A stretch of DNA of 64,000 bases from Chrysomallon squamiferum (GCA_012295275.1 CM022665.1:2373167-2437166), one strand, 5' to 3'; positions 12,531-54,805 are shown, counted from the stretch's first letter. Numbers and translations: made by a program. The notes: generated by a model from the sequence alone, not told the origin.

Positions 12531-15016
12531 TTCTTTTATTTTTTGTAATTGAGAATTACATTTTAAACCATAGATATATAATAGGATCCTGTGAATCTCA
12601 ATTTTTCAACTGAATTTAATTTGAAATCTTCAATACTTGAAGAATAATCAAGTATATACACAATCAGTTCATGCAGGAATATTCAACCAGTAAAGGATAC
12701 TAGAAAGATGATATAAATATCCACTGTATGTACAATGGATATCAGTGAACTTTAAATAATGAACAACTGAACACAATGCATGGTAACAGTATTATTTAGT
12801 TGATAGGTTATTTCATTTTAAAATATGTGTGTTGTTTTTTTGTTTGTTTTTTTACTTTGTTTATGGTTAAGTAATTTAATGGTTGGCCAGATAGTTTGTC
12901 CATTTTTCCCCAGTTGTGTATTCAGAATTTCAAAAACACAAAAATAATGTTGAATTGAAGTTTTGTGACAATAATGAATTGAATATTTGAAATTTTGCTG
13001 TGCCATATAATTAATATAATATAATATAATATAATGTGGGGATTGAATTTTTAAAAATGTATTTATTTTTAAACACATTTTGTTTGTTTTCTTTTCCTTT
13101 AGTTATCTTTATAATATACATATGAAGCGAAACTTAATATTATTTTCATTAACAGTATTATATTGTGCCATAAGCTAATATTCGAGTAGAAATACTACAA
13201 GATTAGTCAGTATTATTTAAAACTGAGGTCTGACCATTTTTGCTAAATATTCCCATTTCTTCACCTTTTGTGTAACAGGACTTTTATCTTTGGAAGTCTT
13301 AATGACATACTAAAAAATATTTATTTTTTTATTTTTTGTAACTTCTCTTTGTTTGTTTGGCTTCCATTCCCTCCTCCTCCATAGTTTGAAAATAAATGAG
13401 AATAATTCTAATTTCTTTAAACTGCAGTCTGAATAACTCACAAGGTTTCATTTGATTTTATTTCTTTGTTTCTACCAGTTTCTTACTTTTGACTTGTGAT
13501 ATGTAGTTCAAAGAAAAGGTAGGACATTTTTTGTATTTTTTTATTTATTTATTTTATTTATTTTATTTATATAGGTTTGTAGGTAGTTAGGGAGGAAGGT
13601 ATGTATGTATTTAATATGTGTAGTTGTTATGTTTTGATTTATATTTTAAAATGCTGTATCATTTTTAAAAATTAATAGTTTCCACACTTTTTTTGTTTTT
13701 TTAAGTTCTAGACTAGAGATGAGAATCAGAATATTTTCTTTTTTAAAAATTTATTTATTTGACTTTTTTAAAATTAATTATCCAACTGACAAGAAAATTC
13801 ATTTAAAGACTTTCTTTCTTTGACTCTTTGTCCATTTAAATTGCAGTAAAAACCAGTAATAAAAACATTTCAAAATTCCAAACCGTTTTGCTGTTCCCTT
13901 CAGTTTTAAAACATCTGGACTTAACTGTGTACTTATATTTATGCATTTTGTTTTATCATTAAAATTCTTCTTATGACATTTAATTTGTTCTGGGCCCAAC
14001 ATTAATCTCTCATATTGGTTTTGCTTATTAGACACAGAATCAGTGTTGACATCTTTCATTGCTATAGAAGTTTGTAATGAAACGTTACACATAGTACTTT
14101 ATTCACTTGAAAGATTTAATTCAGTATAAAGCAATAGATTATTTTTAAATAAAAACATTTTTATTTTTTTAACAAGCCCAAACCACTTCAAAAGGAAAAA
14201 AAAAAAAAAAAAAGTGTATCTTATGAAATACTGACTTTTAAAAACATTTCAACAAGTGTTTTAATAATTATTTCAAATCTGCAGCTGTCTTCAACACTGA
14301 ATTTCCCAAGAAATTTTAATTATCAATTTTTTAAAAGAAAAAAAAAATCTCTTCTAAATCAGTTAGAAAGTGAAGAATATAAAAGAAAAAATACAGTACA
14401 GTCATGAGTGTATTTGACTTTCCTGTTTACCTACGAGTTTGCTAGGAATTTGAATTATTGTACTGACTGACCACCAATCTTTAAACCAGATCACATGACC
14501 AGATAAATTTATAGTGTTTTGTAGAGATATAGGGGAGGAGGTCATACTGACATGCTATGATCCCCAAGCATTGATGAATGCAAACTTTAGCATTTTTACA
14601 TTAATAAGAATTTAGAAAGGTGTTATTTTATTTTAAATTTTTTTTTTTTTTTTTAAATCTTTAATGATTTTACCATATTAATCTGTTTGTGCACATGAAT
14701 CAGGGCCAGTGTTTGTCTTTCAGACATTTACTTATTTCTGGAAAAAAAAAAAAAAAAGAGGTGTTTTTCAAGCAAGTCGGTTTAACAGGTTGAGAAATGA
14801 AATATTTCACAGGAGTAATATGCATACAAAGTCACCTAAACAGACTCCCTGTGTTGAAAAATTCTAGTCTGAATTACAATTAATGTTCGAGCTTCAAATA
14901 TTGTAACATTAATTATCATTTGTCTGAGTCATTCAGGTTAAGAATGTCAATACTCATTTACATTTGTGTCCTAGTTCTGTAAGGTATGCTTTAATATATG
15001 TATGTATATATAATCT

Positions 15017-15026
15017 CTGTGTGTGT

Positions 15027-15063
<37 letters not shown>
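15017..15063. repeat. (TG)n microsatellite
   Basis: A dinucleotide run of TG, interrupted once by TATG, about 900 bp upstream of the C1a exon. Confidence 0.9.
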
Positions 15064-15065
<2 letters not shown>

Positions 15066-15935
15066 CATATGTGTTCATCTTTTTCATTCATCTGTTAATC
15101 CACCTCTTGGATAAATAATTCCCAACTATTTTTACTATCTGTGTCTGTTCTGACAAAGGCAGAGACAGAGGGAGATCTTGATAATTAAAGATAAATAGCA
15201 TTACATATTTTTATACTGGTTGCTGTCAGTTTGCTATTTCTTCAAACGTTGAATGGATTAGTGACCGCTGATCAGTCAAGCTCTAGTCAAATGTTATCTA
15301 AACCTCCTAGTAGCAGTGACATGTACCACTTTGACAGGGTCAATCTCAAAACTAAAAAATCTAATTAATAAAAATTAAATAAAACCACTTCTGCAGGCAG
15401 ATCAAAAGTGGGTACATACAGCAAACACCTACTATTTTTGACTATTGTTTTGTTTTTTCTGATTATTGTTTTTTTTGTTTTGTTTTTTTGTTTGTTTTTT
15501 TCTTTTCTTTACAATGACACTCAATTCTTTTTAATATATCATCAACATTACAATTGTTTTCCTCCCTTTCTGAAATCTTGGATTTGCCCCTGATTATATG
15601 CAACTAAAGCTTCACCTACAGCATATATGAATAAATTAACTTAAACAGGTAATTACACTTGAAGCATCACTGGATTTAATATGAACAGTGATAAGAAATG
15701 AGGACAAATAAGATTTCTTGTTAATCTGTTCATTTCAATTTGTGCTGTACCGCAGACTGTTAGAGAGCCAGGCTGAATAATGACACAAGAAGCAGATGTC
15801 AGAGATGAACACATACTGTCAAAGGCCAATGTAGGACAGGTCAGGACATTCTTATTGATTGTAAGGTTTTTATCAAATTAATATATCTTTTTAACACCAC
15901 AGATTTTAAAACTAAGTTGTCGTGTTATTTTGCAG

Positions 15936-43331
<27,396 letters not shown>

Positions 43332-43679
43332 ATGTGCTTAATCTCCTGCACTCTGTAAAAATCTCTCTCATCTTCCTTCTCCGTGCTCTCTTCATCTCAT
43401 AGATCTGACATTACCAACTGCATGGTTTGTATAGACCCACGTATATATTCTGAAATCTTAGACCATCTGACGCTGTTGTTGATGCTGCTGCTGCTGCTGC
43501 TGTTGCTCCTACTGCTGGTGCCGGCTTGGATGACTGAGTTTTGTTACTGTAGGTTTTTGGTAAAATGGTCACATGGTGCACACTTTCCTGAGTGCAAAGC
43601 TGTTGTGAGGCATGTCTGTTATTGACACTAGATTTGTGTCACAAACGTTCTGGGATTTTTTCTTTATATATATGTATGT

Positions 43680-43710
<31 letters not shown>

Positions 43711-43863
43711 CATTTTTTTTGTTGTTGTTGTTGTATGATCACTTTTATGCACTCTACAATTCCAAGCCTTGATCTCAAGACTGGTTCTGTGTAGACTGAT
43801 GTGTTTACTATGTACAGCACATCACAGCCTTTATTTGATTTTAGAAACTTCAAGTTGAAGCTC

Positions 43864-43869
43864 AATAAA
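43864..43869 (+). terminator. Candidate PRKD poly(A) signal
   Basis: AATAAA about 530 bases after the stop codon, in sequence of less extreme AT content. The motif is frequent by chance in this DNA, so this is only the nearest good candidate. The UTR before it holds a (CTG)6 run near 43483-43502 and a (TA)n run near 43666-43710. Confidence 0.4.
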
Positions 43870-46800
43870 GTTTCGACATCAGTAGCAGAAGATTTATTTT
43901 CACCAGACTGAGACATGTGCTATGAAAAAAAAAAAAAACACTTTAATTTAGTCCAATGGTTTATATTTAGTTCTTTTTGGAATATTTACACACAAAGCTG
44001 TTCTACCTAGAATATCAGTCGCATTATAAGCTTGTATTCCCAAGCTTAAGCCTTCAAATTAGATTCATTATTTGATTGTGCATCTTTAAAGGAACCTTTA
44101 AAGATGTAGCTGATACTTATGCAATATATGTAATGTATAACTGGTGTACTGCCTGGTTGTGTGATAAACAGATATTACAGACTGTGTTTGGTGCATGTTG
44201 TTGTGAGGAATATTTTATAGATTTGTTATGCTTGGAGAATGCTGAAAATCAAAACAAGAACATACAATTTTTTTTATCTTTCAGTTAGTGCACATGAAAT
44301 TATTAAAACATGTTGCTCTATCGAAAATATTAAAACAATCAACCATTTTTTTTTTTTTCAATATGTATAACTTTATTTTATTTTAGAATATCATCTTTTT
44401 TGTTTTTGTCAGTTACTTAATTCCATTAATAACTATATAAATATATTTGTTTAAGTTAGTATAAAAAAATATGGTAACGCCTAGAAGGATATACTAGTAT
44501 TGATAGGAAAAAACAGCATACAGACTTCCAGGTAAATTAATTTTGTTACATAGTAGCTTTAATTTTTAGATGATCTTGTTCTGGCTTCTGTGAAACTTGA
44601 ACACATTTTTATAAAAATCATGTTCCACATGTATGTTTTTTTTCTTTCATCATATTTTCTTTTTAAAAAAAATTTTAATTGCATTTTATCAGCAGTTTTA
44701 AAAGTCTTTGGTTTTGGGGGTTTTTTCCTTGTGTGGATTTGAAGATTTTTCTCAATTTGTTTTCTTTCAGTTAAAAAAAAAAGATAAATATTTTGGGTAA
44801 ATTAGACTAGTTTTGTATTTTGACTACATGCTGGTTAAAATAGAACATAAAAAAAAATAAAAGTTACAAAGATACTGATTATTTTAACTATTACAGGACT
44901 GAAATTGTTTTCAGATGAGCAGTCAGTTAAATTTTTATTGATAAGTGGACTTTTTTTAAAAAGTTAAGGTGAAATATTAAAAAATTGCACGACATAGTCC
45001 ACATGTGTGTGTGTTTTCTTTTTTAATTTTTAAAATTTCTTTACAATTTTAATTGTTTTATAACAGATTTTTTTATCTTAATATGAAAAAAATTGATTTT
45101 ACTTCATAGTTTATTTTACCTTTTTCCTAAAACTATAAACAGCATTAGAAACATTTTTTTAGATATTCTGACAACTCCATCTCTTTATTTGTCAATTAAT
45201 TATTAACATTTTAAAACTGAACTGGAAATCATTCTGAATAAAAAATAAATACGGAATTTTAGTAAATTTGGATGATAAAAAAAATAAAAAATTGGAAAAT
45301 CATTTAACCACAAGATACTAAATGATTAACAAAAGATAGTAAATGTTATTTCTACAAAAAAAACTAGTTAATGTAACTTAACTACTAACAGTTAGATGAA
45401 AATTTCTTAACTAATTCTTTTTTAAAAGTAAAATCAAAATGAAATTATCATCAAAAGTTATTACAATATAATTTAAAATTAATTTCTAAAAAATGTTATT
45501 ATTATTTTTAATGGTTTTAATTATAACAAAAGTGGTTTTAAGTTGAAAAAATACATCTTTGTTGGCATTACAAGCCTAACACATAACTAGAAATCTTTTT
45601 GAAAATTATATTTAGAACTCACACTAATTTCATTGTTATGTGAAATGTGACAGTGATACTAAAGATTTTTTTTTTTTTTTTGGATTCATGTAATCCTTTA
45701 AGTCACTATTTTAAGGGTCCTCATGTTTTGGGATTTTTTTAAATTTCTGTTTAAATCATAATTTAACATACTAATTCAGTCTGAAAGAATCATTTGGCTG
45801 AAAATGGCAAATAATCTTTATTTATCGTAACATACACATAACATTAATTCACATGGTTATTATTATTTTAACATTATTTGTGTATATTTATATTTATTTT
45901 AATCTTGTGGTTAATTATTTGTAATGTCATTCTGAACGAAATATTGAAATCAGTGAATGCTATAACTGATAGTGACAATATTTATCATATTCATGCTTTA
46001 ATTTGCTGGCTTCATTATAAAAACATAAGTCTGAAGTTACTAAAGTTGATAATCAAACCTCATTTTTTCTACTTCTATTTTTTATAAAATGTTTTTTTTT
46101 TTTTTTTTTTTTTTTTTAATTATTTTATATAAAGAAGTTTTAGCTATGAATTGTTTTTTTTCAAGTTGAATATATGATTAGATCACAAACATTTGATATT
46201 ATTGATATTTGATTAAATATCACAGATATTTTAATATCAATAACACAGTAGAATGAGTAAATATAAAACTAAGATGCACATTCAGGTTTCATTTATTATG
46301 GTCACAACAATTTTATATATATATATATATATCTTAGGTATTTTTTATTTATTTTTTATTTACATGTTTTATTTACATGTTTTATTTATTAACGTCAGCA
46401 TTGCACAAGTTTGGAGGCCTGTTGCATAAACAGAAAAATAAGCCACAACTGAAGTTTAGTTACGTGTTAATTTTGATAGACATTTTGAATATTTTGTTAG
46501 CAAGTCACATTAGTCAGTTTTACATTAGTAATTTATTGAGATATATTTATAAAAACAAGTAAATTATTTTTTCTTTTTTAATTAGAAATACCACACTTGA
46601 TATATAACTAAATGATATTATAATCACAAAGTCATAATTAATGTATTGCTTAATATTAATTAATTGGTTCAGTTTGCTTCTTCCTACCCATAGCGAGTTG
46701 TATATTTCTACTAAACAGTGGCTGAACCAGAATCCAAACACAGACAGCTCTGCTTAATCAATGTCACTTGTGTCAACGGAAATAATTTTGGTATTTAATA

Positions 46801-47403
46801 TTTTAACTGGTACAAAAAAAAATAAAAAATAAAAATTAAAAACTTCATAATGTTTCAACACAACATGCACAGTAAAGCTGATTTTTAAACTTTAGTATTT
46901 TATATATTTTTAATTAATTTAAGCAACATGGATAAATGTTTTAAATTATTGTTATTATTATTATTTATTTTTTTAGTTTGATGTTTGTAAATTTTTAACG
47001 TGTATTATATTGTCCTGTATATTTCTAATTTTCACATGTATTTTGACAAAACATTCCTGTTGAAGAACAGAGTAACAAAATTTACTTCTGAACTGGAATG
47101 TGCTGAACAGTGTGTACTTATTTGTGGTGGTCTTAAGTGACTTGAAGAATTGATCCTAACACGTTTTTAATTCTGTTTCTAAAAAAAAAAAAAAAAAAAA
47201 TTCACATTTGGACAACTTCTGCAAAAGGAACGACAAAAAATAACAAAAACAAATGTTTGAATTAACGGCTAAAATACATATATATATCTTAATGTGGTTT
47301 TTATGACATTGTATTTTATTAATTCTGATAATAGTAAAACTGATGAAAAAAGATATGATTAAAATGCAGTGATGAAACTGTTTTAAATTTACTGTGCCTT
47401 TAT

Positions 47404-47453
<50 letters not shown>

Positions 47454-48634
47454 CTAATTATTTTTAAATGAATCCTGGCATTATGAACTTGTCAACATTA
47501 AAACATATATATTATGTGCAGGGAACATTTTGTTTGATACAACTGTACAGTGATCTCTGAAAATTGCAAAAACTGTTTGTGATGCAATACTGAACAAAAT
47601 ATTTGCTGGTTTTATAGTCAGTAGCCAATTACTTTAAAACTGGAAACCTTTTTACATAAATAAACATATTAAAACAGTAAAGAAGAAAACTGATAAACAT
47701 AATGTAACATAAGTGAACAAAATTTAAATTCTTCTCAGAACCTGACATATCTTTTCCTTGTGCTGGTATTTTTTATTAAGACATTTGAAACATTCAAGAA
47801 ACTAAAGCTAAAGTATTTAATTTATTTTTCTAAGATTATTATTAATAAAAACAAATTAAATGGTAACAGTTAAATTGGCACAATGTTAATTTTATTTTTA
47901 TTTTTTTTTTTTTAAATCCAAAACCAATATATAAATATATATAATTAATTCTTTAAGCCTTCATTGTATACTGTAAGTACTAGTTCTAAATTTTTAAACA
48001 TACAAAAATCAGTGTAAAAGTTTGGTTGTTGTATGCATGTCATAGAAATTATGTAAGTCTTGATCTTGATTATCAGATCTCGTTACATCAGGTAAATCAT
48101 ATTTTATACTGATCCATCAAACTGCTGTATTGTATTACGAGATATTGCCTTATTTTACATCCTTGATAATCTTCCAGTGATTATGTAATAATATATACTG
48201 ACAAACCTTGGAATTAGCTGTCATAATAGAAAAAAGTGTATATTTTAATTCTTTCGTTTTGTAGCATGGGAGAACAGTCTTACAGTAGATTTTTTGAAAA
48301 ACTATTCTTGATGCAAAAAGCTAATCCATCGACCAGAACAGTTGATTGGTTTTTAAATATTTTATATACAGTAACATTAAAAGTTTGTTGTTTATGAAGA
48401 ATTAATAACATTTTAGCAAATGTTGTTAATTTTAAGAATAAGTCATATTATGTTTGATTGTTTACATACATATATGTATATATATAATCATACAAATTCT
48501 GGGTGATATATATTTAATATTTTAATAAATGTCAGGTTTTAAGTTTGTGTATGATCTGATGATAAATATGATTATCATTGGGTTTTTTTTTGGGGGGGTA
48601 TGTTTTTTTAAAATGTTTTGTAATTCAGCTACTG

Positions 48635-48668
<34 letters not shown>

Positions 48669-49543
48669 AAAATTTGTAAACTAGAAATGGCTTAGTTCTT
48701 CAGTTTTTGTTCCAATTTACTATATATGTATAAAATACTTAATTTTCGTTAAATGCAGAATAAAGATGCAGTTGTGTTCTTTCTTTTAAAAATAATTGGA
48801 TATAATGTTTATTTTTTGGTTTTAGGTAACTTAATCAGGGTGATAGAAAAAAAATAACAGAAAAAGAAATTAAAACTTTTAATTCTTGATCACTGTTATT
48901 ATCATCATCATCATCTGTTTTTGTTCTTAAAAAAAAAAAAAATGTTTTTTCAGTCAATAAATTCTTTATTTTATTGTCTTACAAATTTTATGCAAAAATG
49001 TTTATATTCAGATTTTTATTTTCTTGTATATTGGCTTAATTATTGGTTTTCTACTGAATCTTATAAATGACACTAAATATACCTACACCAAAAAATAAAT
49101 AAATAAAACAATTAAGTAGACACAATAAGTGTTAGCTAATTGAAAATAATATTGTTTTGCTAGTTACATTTATATATTTTCTGTTTTATTTCATTTCTAG
49201 CAGGCCAAAGTAAGCTTGTTAGTTAAAAGAAACACCATCTTTGTCATTCTAACACTGAGAAATGTAACAGTGGGGATTCTAGAAACAATTCCACTTTTTA
49301 TATATATTGCATTAATATTTATCACAAAATATAACACAGAAATGACATGCTTACAGTTTGAGTTTGCATAATTATTGTATAGCTTTTCTTTTTTTTCTTC
49401 TCCTTTCTTTTTTTCTTTTTTTAAATTATATTGTTATTGTTATTATTATTGCTATTATTAATTTATAATTTTAATGTTCTTGTTATTGTATAAATATTAT
49501 GAACATTATTTTATATAATAATGTAGGATTCTTATTTCTTATA

Positions 49544-49591
<48 letters not shown>

Positions 49592-51055
49592 TTTTTAAAC
49601 AAAATTTTCTGTTATTAATTTTTTTAGGCATCACTGTCAATAAAGTATAATCATATAATGAAAAGTGAAACTTTTACCTCAGAATATTTTACTGATAAAA
49701 AAAAATCTTTGCTATACTCATTGTTGTAAATGTGTACAAAGATTTATAACATATTTGTGCATTCTTTCTATAGCTTTATATAAATAAGAAAATGCAAAAT
49801 TTGTGATTGATTGTTAGTAATAACTGATAATGACCAAATTATATTCAGTTAATTGTGATGTTTTGTTTTGTGTTCACAAATTGTAAGCATTGATGAAGCA
49901 GTAATATGAAAGTGGAAGAAGGTAATTCCCTAATATAAATATACATATATAATGACGTGTTTAATAAATGGTGCTACTTTTGATATAGCATCTAATTGTT
50001 TACAAGTCTTTGTTTCATTTATTATCAAATGGTACGTTCACACACAATTCATAGCCATACTATTTTAAACAACACAGTATATTGTTTTCATTGTTTTTAC
50101 TTTAGTTATAAACCAGCATATTATATACACACACAAACACACACACTCAACATGCATACATGTTAGCTTATAACTAAATATAAAAAAATGAAATTTATAT
50201 TACTGGATAATATAAAGCATAAAATATTTTATTTTATTTTAATTACAAAATAAAACATTCAGTTTTAACATGATTACCTATCTAGTGGTTTATTAAACTT
50301 GATTTAAGATGGTTTCATTTATATTATTCCAGATTCTTTGAATATTTTTAATTCTTTTCTTTTTTTTCAGTTTTAATTTTCAGTCTATACTATAATGGTC
50401 ATTCCCATCTGTTGAGTTTTAACCTAAATTTATTCCAGACATGAAGTTCTGTTAAAACGAAATCTTAATCTGATGACTTTTTGCCATTGTTCAGTTCTTT
50501 TACAATTTCAAACCTGAATTATTATTTGGGAGATTAATATAACTAAAAACTGGTTATTTATTTTGTATTACTGTATTATTTTAGACTGCAGAAATACAGT
50601 ATTATGATGCATATCTGTGTGGATGATTTTACTTTTAAAAATAAATAACTAAAATGTTCTTAAACTATATTAAACTATCCATCAGAATATAAGGTTTTTT
50701 GTTTTTCAAATCAGAATGGCATTTTTGAAATTTTACTTTTAAGAAAAAAAAAAATATACTAAAACTGTATAAAAATACCTGACAGAAGTTACAATAATTG
50801 TTAGCAGAATATAAGTTTTCGTTTTTCAAGTTAGGATGGTATTTTTTAGATGGAACATTATCCAGGTTTTCAGTTCAACTGCAGATGTAATCTTTCTAAA
50901 CTGTGAATCACCAGGATTGGCCAACAAGTCAGAATTATAAAGTACCTGGACTAATCTTGATGGTTAAATAGAGTTAATTTCATGATCCCAGTCTACAGAT
51001 ATGATGGTATTTATGTTTGGATGATTAATCTACCATGTCAGTGAGTTTATCAAGA

Positions 51056-51087
<32 letters not shown>

Positions 51088-51626
51088 GTATATTTAATGT
51101 GAAAATTTTAAAAAGAAAAAAATTATTTGTACAATGTTTTTGAATGATTTTGTTTTTTCATTTACTTTTATTATTTTTTATTTTTGTTTTTCAATTACTA
51201 ACAATTTTCGTTTTTCTTTTTTTCTTTTATGTACTTATTTATTGTTTTATCTTTTTAAATGTTTTCAGTATTAAATATTTTTTATTTAACCAACAACAAT
51301 TTAATAATGTAATCATACATTTTTGTAAGCATAACAAAGCTGTATTAACAGATAAAAACATGAAAACACTGGCTCCATCAAAGTTGGTGCATTTTGTAAA
51401 ATGGACAAAAAAACAATTCTAGACAGCTAAATATTTTACTATGCATGACATCATTTGTAACTGTTGTGACTATAATTAAGTATTACGTGACATCAGCTGA
51501 AAACAAAGTTAATTTTGCATGGTTATTTTGTTTTGCACACATTTGCATGTTTGTATTTTATTTAAAATTATAATTTGAAGGTTTTTTTTATGTTTTTTTA
51601 TATTTGTTTTTTATTTTTTTTATTTT

Positions 51627-51660
<34 letters not shown>

Positions 51661-52173
51661 GATGGGGATGGGATTGGTGGGGAATTGTATATTTTGAAAT
51701 TTTCTAGTTTTTGTACCCTGATATGACAAGTAGATGAAGCACTGAGGTAAGACAGAACAATATTTTAATAGCGAACTTGTTACAGTGTCAGTAGCTATAA
51801 GCATTCATAAAGTACAGAATGTCAGCTGTAGTTAACATATTAAAAACTTTTAGTTTATTTCAAATTATAATATTTATAAATAATAATAATTTAACTGTAA
51901 TTATACCTGATTAATTAACACATTCCTCTAATAAATTTTTAAAAAAAAAAATCAAATTGTTACATTTATCATACATTTTGAGCAATAATTCAGCTTTTAT
52001 CTAATAAAAAGAATTAATTATTTAACTTCAAGTGCATGTTTAACTATTTTTAATCATTCAAGACACTTTGTTTTATAGTTTCCAAAAATATATACTAATA
52101 TTTTTATTATTACTAATTTATTTATTTATTTGTTTAATATTACTTTATTTATTTTTTGTTTTCTTTTATACAG

Positions 52174-52218
52174 AGTTCTAATAATGGTGTGACATCAGTG
52201 GCAAGCATGAAGACTTGA
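52174..52218 (+). other. Possible alternative PRKD terminal exon
   Basis: A pyrimidine-rich tract and acceptor (TTCTTTTATACAG) precede a short frame SSNNGVTSVASMKT ending in TGA. Its phase 0 fits direct splicing from the exon ending at 42454. From the internal GTAAGC site of the last exon it would give a stop after two codons. No conservation supports it. Confidence 0.2.
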
Positions 52219-54363
52219 AAAGAATAATTATTGGAAATCACTGTTTTATGCTTTTAATGTTTGCAGTTCATATTTTCTAAGTGTGTGCATGCAACTTAGT
52301 ATTTAATGTTTTACTAATCCTAATAGGATGAATATTATACATCTGTAATCACAAAATATCTAACTTAAAATGTTGTTAATATTTTACTAATTCTGAAAAC
52401 ATGCATTAGGAAATTACATGAAATATCAAACTAAAAATTGTTTATATTTTATCCAAATGTGAAGCAGGAAATTTCTATGAAATATCAAAGTAAAATATTA
52501 ATATTTTATGTAAACATGAATTGAGAATTTCAGTAAGAAGAAAAAATTATTGCTGATTTTTAAAAAAAATATTTATTATATGGTACTCTGATGTATCAAA
52601 CTAAATTTATTGTTTTTGTATTATTATATATAAACAAGTAAGAACTGGAATATTGTATGACATACTAAGCTACAAGTATTGTTAAAGGCTATTACTTCTG
52701 ACAATTATTATTCTTGTACTGTTTTTATTTTGAAGTGAATATTTCACCAACTATATTAATTAAGTATATGAGCATGTAATATATTTGAAATAACAATATC
52801 ATTTTAAGATATAGTATTAAATCATAAATGTATTAACTATTTTGTATTGATAATATTGTAAATTTTTCACTAGCTATTTTGTATGCATATTAGGTAAAAT
52901 ACCAGTAGTCTGAATATATGCAAATATCTGTTATTAAAATGTTCTGTAAATGTTTAAATAAGCACACAAACAAATTGATGAACAGACAGACAGAAACACA
53001 CACTTGACAACAAATACTTCAATATTCAGATAACGCTCACATCCCCATGTTAAAACACATGTAGGTATACATTCTCATCTGAACTTTCAAGCATAGAAAA
53101 AATATTGCAAACCTTGCTAACAATTGTAAAAATTCAGTACTTTTTTTTTTTTTTTTTTACTGCATCAATGTTTTTAAATTATAATTCATCTTTTAAAATG
53201 TTTGTTAAAATTAAATGTTTTACATTTGAGCTAAAATTCTAAAATTAAGTAAATAAGTGAAATTAAAACCTGATAAAAAAATAAAAATATTACTCTATTT
53301 TACCTGATGGTTCCAGTTTTGCATGAAATTGATCACCAAATGAAAGACGAGATAATTTAACAAAGAAGGTGTATTACGTATGTAATCTTTTTTTCTACTA
53401 ATACAGTTACACTGCTTGAATTTATTATGCACTACAACTACTTAATTTATAACTTAATTTTGTGTTCTTGTCATCCCAACTAAATAAAAATTAAAAAAAT
53501 TAAAACAGAATGGAGATGTGCCAGTCACCATACCCTTTCTGTCTTGCTTTTAATACTGACAATTTAATAAACTGAAATTAAACACAAGTTAAAAAGTTAT
53601 TTCCTTTGCAGACTGTGTTTGTACAAGCATGTTGTTAAAATCAAGTAAGATCTGTAACACTAAACAAGTGCCTTATTACTGAATGGTTTTAATGAAGTAG
53701 ATTTAAAACAAACAGTAAAGTGATGGTAAAGCTAATTATAAACAGGAGTAACTGAAATGGTACAATAATTCCAGCAAGAAGTTGGAAATTAACATGGAAC
53801 AAGTAGTAACATTAATGCTATTTTCACACATTAAGACCTCACTTGTCACTTGTACTTACAGTTGACATGGTAAAGACATTCCTAGTATCACATGACTAAA
53901 ATAAATGCCTGTCACTTTGCTAAGGAAATCGTACACAAACATTTCTAAGGTGTATGGTGGTGGGCACATCTCTAGTTGTTTGATTTAAACATCAGTTATT
54001 TCACATACTGTTTTGACTTAGGATGCAACATCCATCTAAAAATACAGAGATACAGCTAAACAGATGTAATGAAAAATGATTTGATTATTTCTAGTATTTT
54101 CAGTGTATTAGGATGCACTTCATTGATACCTATGGAAAAACACACTGAAGACATTTGGGATATCATACAGACTATATTCTTGAGCAATGATTTAAAATCG
54201 TTCTTGTTTATCAAACTTTTGTGTTAATTAGCTGTTTGAAACATATTTTATTATTTGAAATCCAAAGTTTACTGTTTGTTGTGGCCTGAATTTTATTTAG
54301 TTTATGGAACTGTTTTATTAGTTGCTAGTTTTTTGTAACACTGTAGTGTATTATCTGTTATGG

Positions 54364-54369
54364 AATAAA
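54364..54369 (+). terminator. Plus-strand AATAAA near the SF3B2 end
   Basis: AATAAA on the plus strand, followed by T-rich sequence. It would serve only a PRKD transcript with a very long 3' UTR or the exon at 52174. Confidence 0.2.
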
Positions 54370-54495
54370 ATAACTGAAATTTTTTTTTTTTATCTGTTCT
54401 TTTAATACTGTACACTTTAGTACAAGTTGATGGAGGTTTTTTAATATTTTCTCTTGTGATCAAAATGAACAGTTTCTAACATGGCTCACACAATG

Positions 54496-54501
54496 TTTAT
54501 T
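54496..54501 (-). terminator. Candidate SF3B2 poly(A) signal
   Basis: TTTATT on the plus strand is AATAAA on the minus strand, 305 bases past the SF3B2 stop. It is followed on the minus strand by CATTGTGTGAGCCATGTT, a GU-rich stretch as expected downstream of a cleavage site. Confidence 0.5.
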
Positions 54502-54805
54502 TTACTAGTCAGCTACCTGAGATTATAATAATTTCATAACAAATACATTTTCTATCTATGTATATTAACATAATATTGACTTCTGGGGTGTTTAAAAAAA
54601 AAAAAAAAAAAGAATAAACAAAATTAACCACTTTTACAATGTTTAATTTCCAAAATGACAAAGAAAAAAAAAAAAAACATTTCCAACATGGAAAACATAA
54701 CAATTGAAATTTTGAAAAGTGTTCTTGATTGTACTGATGTACAAATATTTGTTTCAAACTGCACCTACAGGAACATAAAAAAAATTGTAAAACAATTTGG
54801 AAAAA

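Larger units (their letters stand above)
6513..15935 (+). other. Non-coding DNA upstream of the first PRKD exon found
   Basis: No conserved coding exon could be recognised on either strand, including any piece of the PKD N-terminal ubiquitin-like region. Contents include A-runs at 7962-7983 and 14195-14213, (TA)n near 9056-9076, (ATT)n arrays near 11028-11198 and 12480-12530, a GTA run near 11044-11063, (ATAAT)n near 13013-13035, and (TG)n at 15017-15063. The stretch is probably a long 5' intron of PRKD if the gene starts further left, otherwise intergenic. Confidence 0.55.
43870..54480. other. Convergent intergenic region / long 3' UTR
   Basis: About 10.6 kb without a conserved exon on either strand. 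It holds long T-runs at 46089-46117, 47418-47453 (T36), 51060-51087 and 53141-53158, A-runs at 47179-47200 and 48642-48666, (ATT)n at 49546-49590, (TTTA)n near 51630-51660, and many TA runs. Some of it could be PRKD 3' UTR. A possible small terminal exon lies at 52174-52218. Open frames here are low-complexity. Confidence 0.7.

Noticed and set aside
51144-51422. 92-codon Phe/Leu-rich frame in the intergenic stretch
   Set aside because: Low-complexity T-rich sequence with no conserved motif or splice context.
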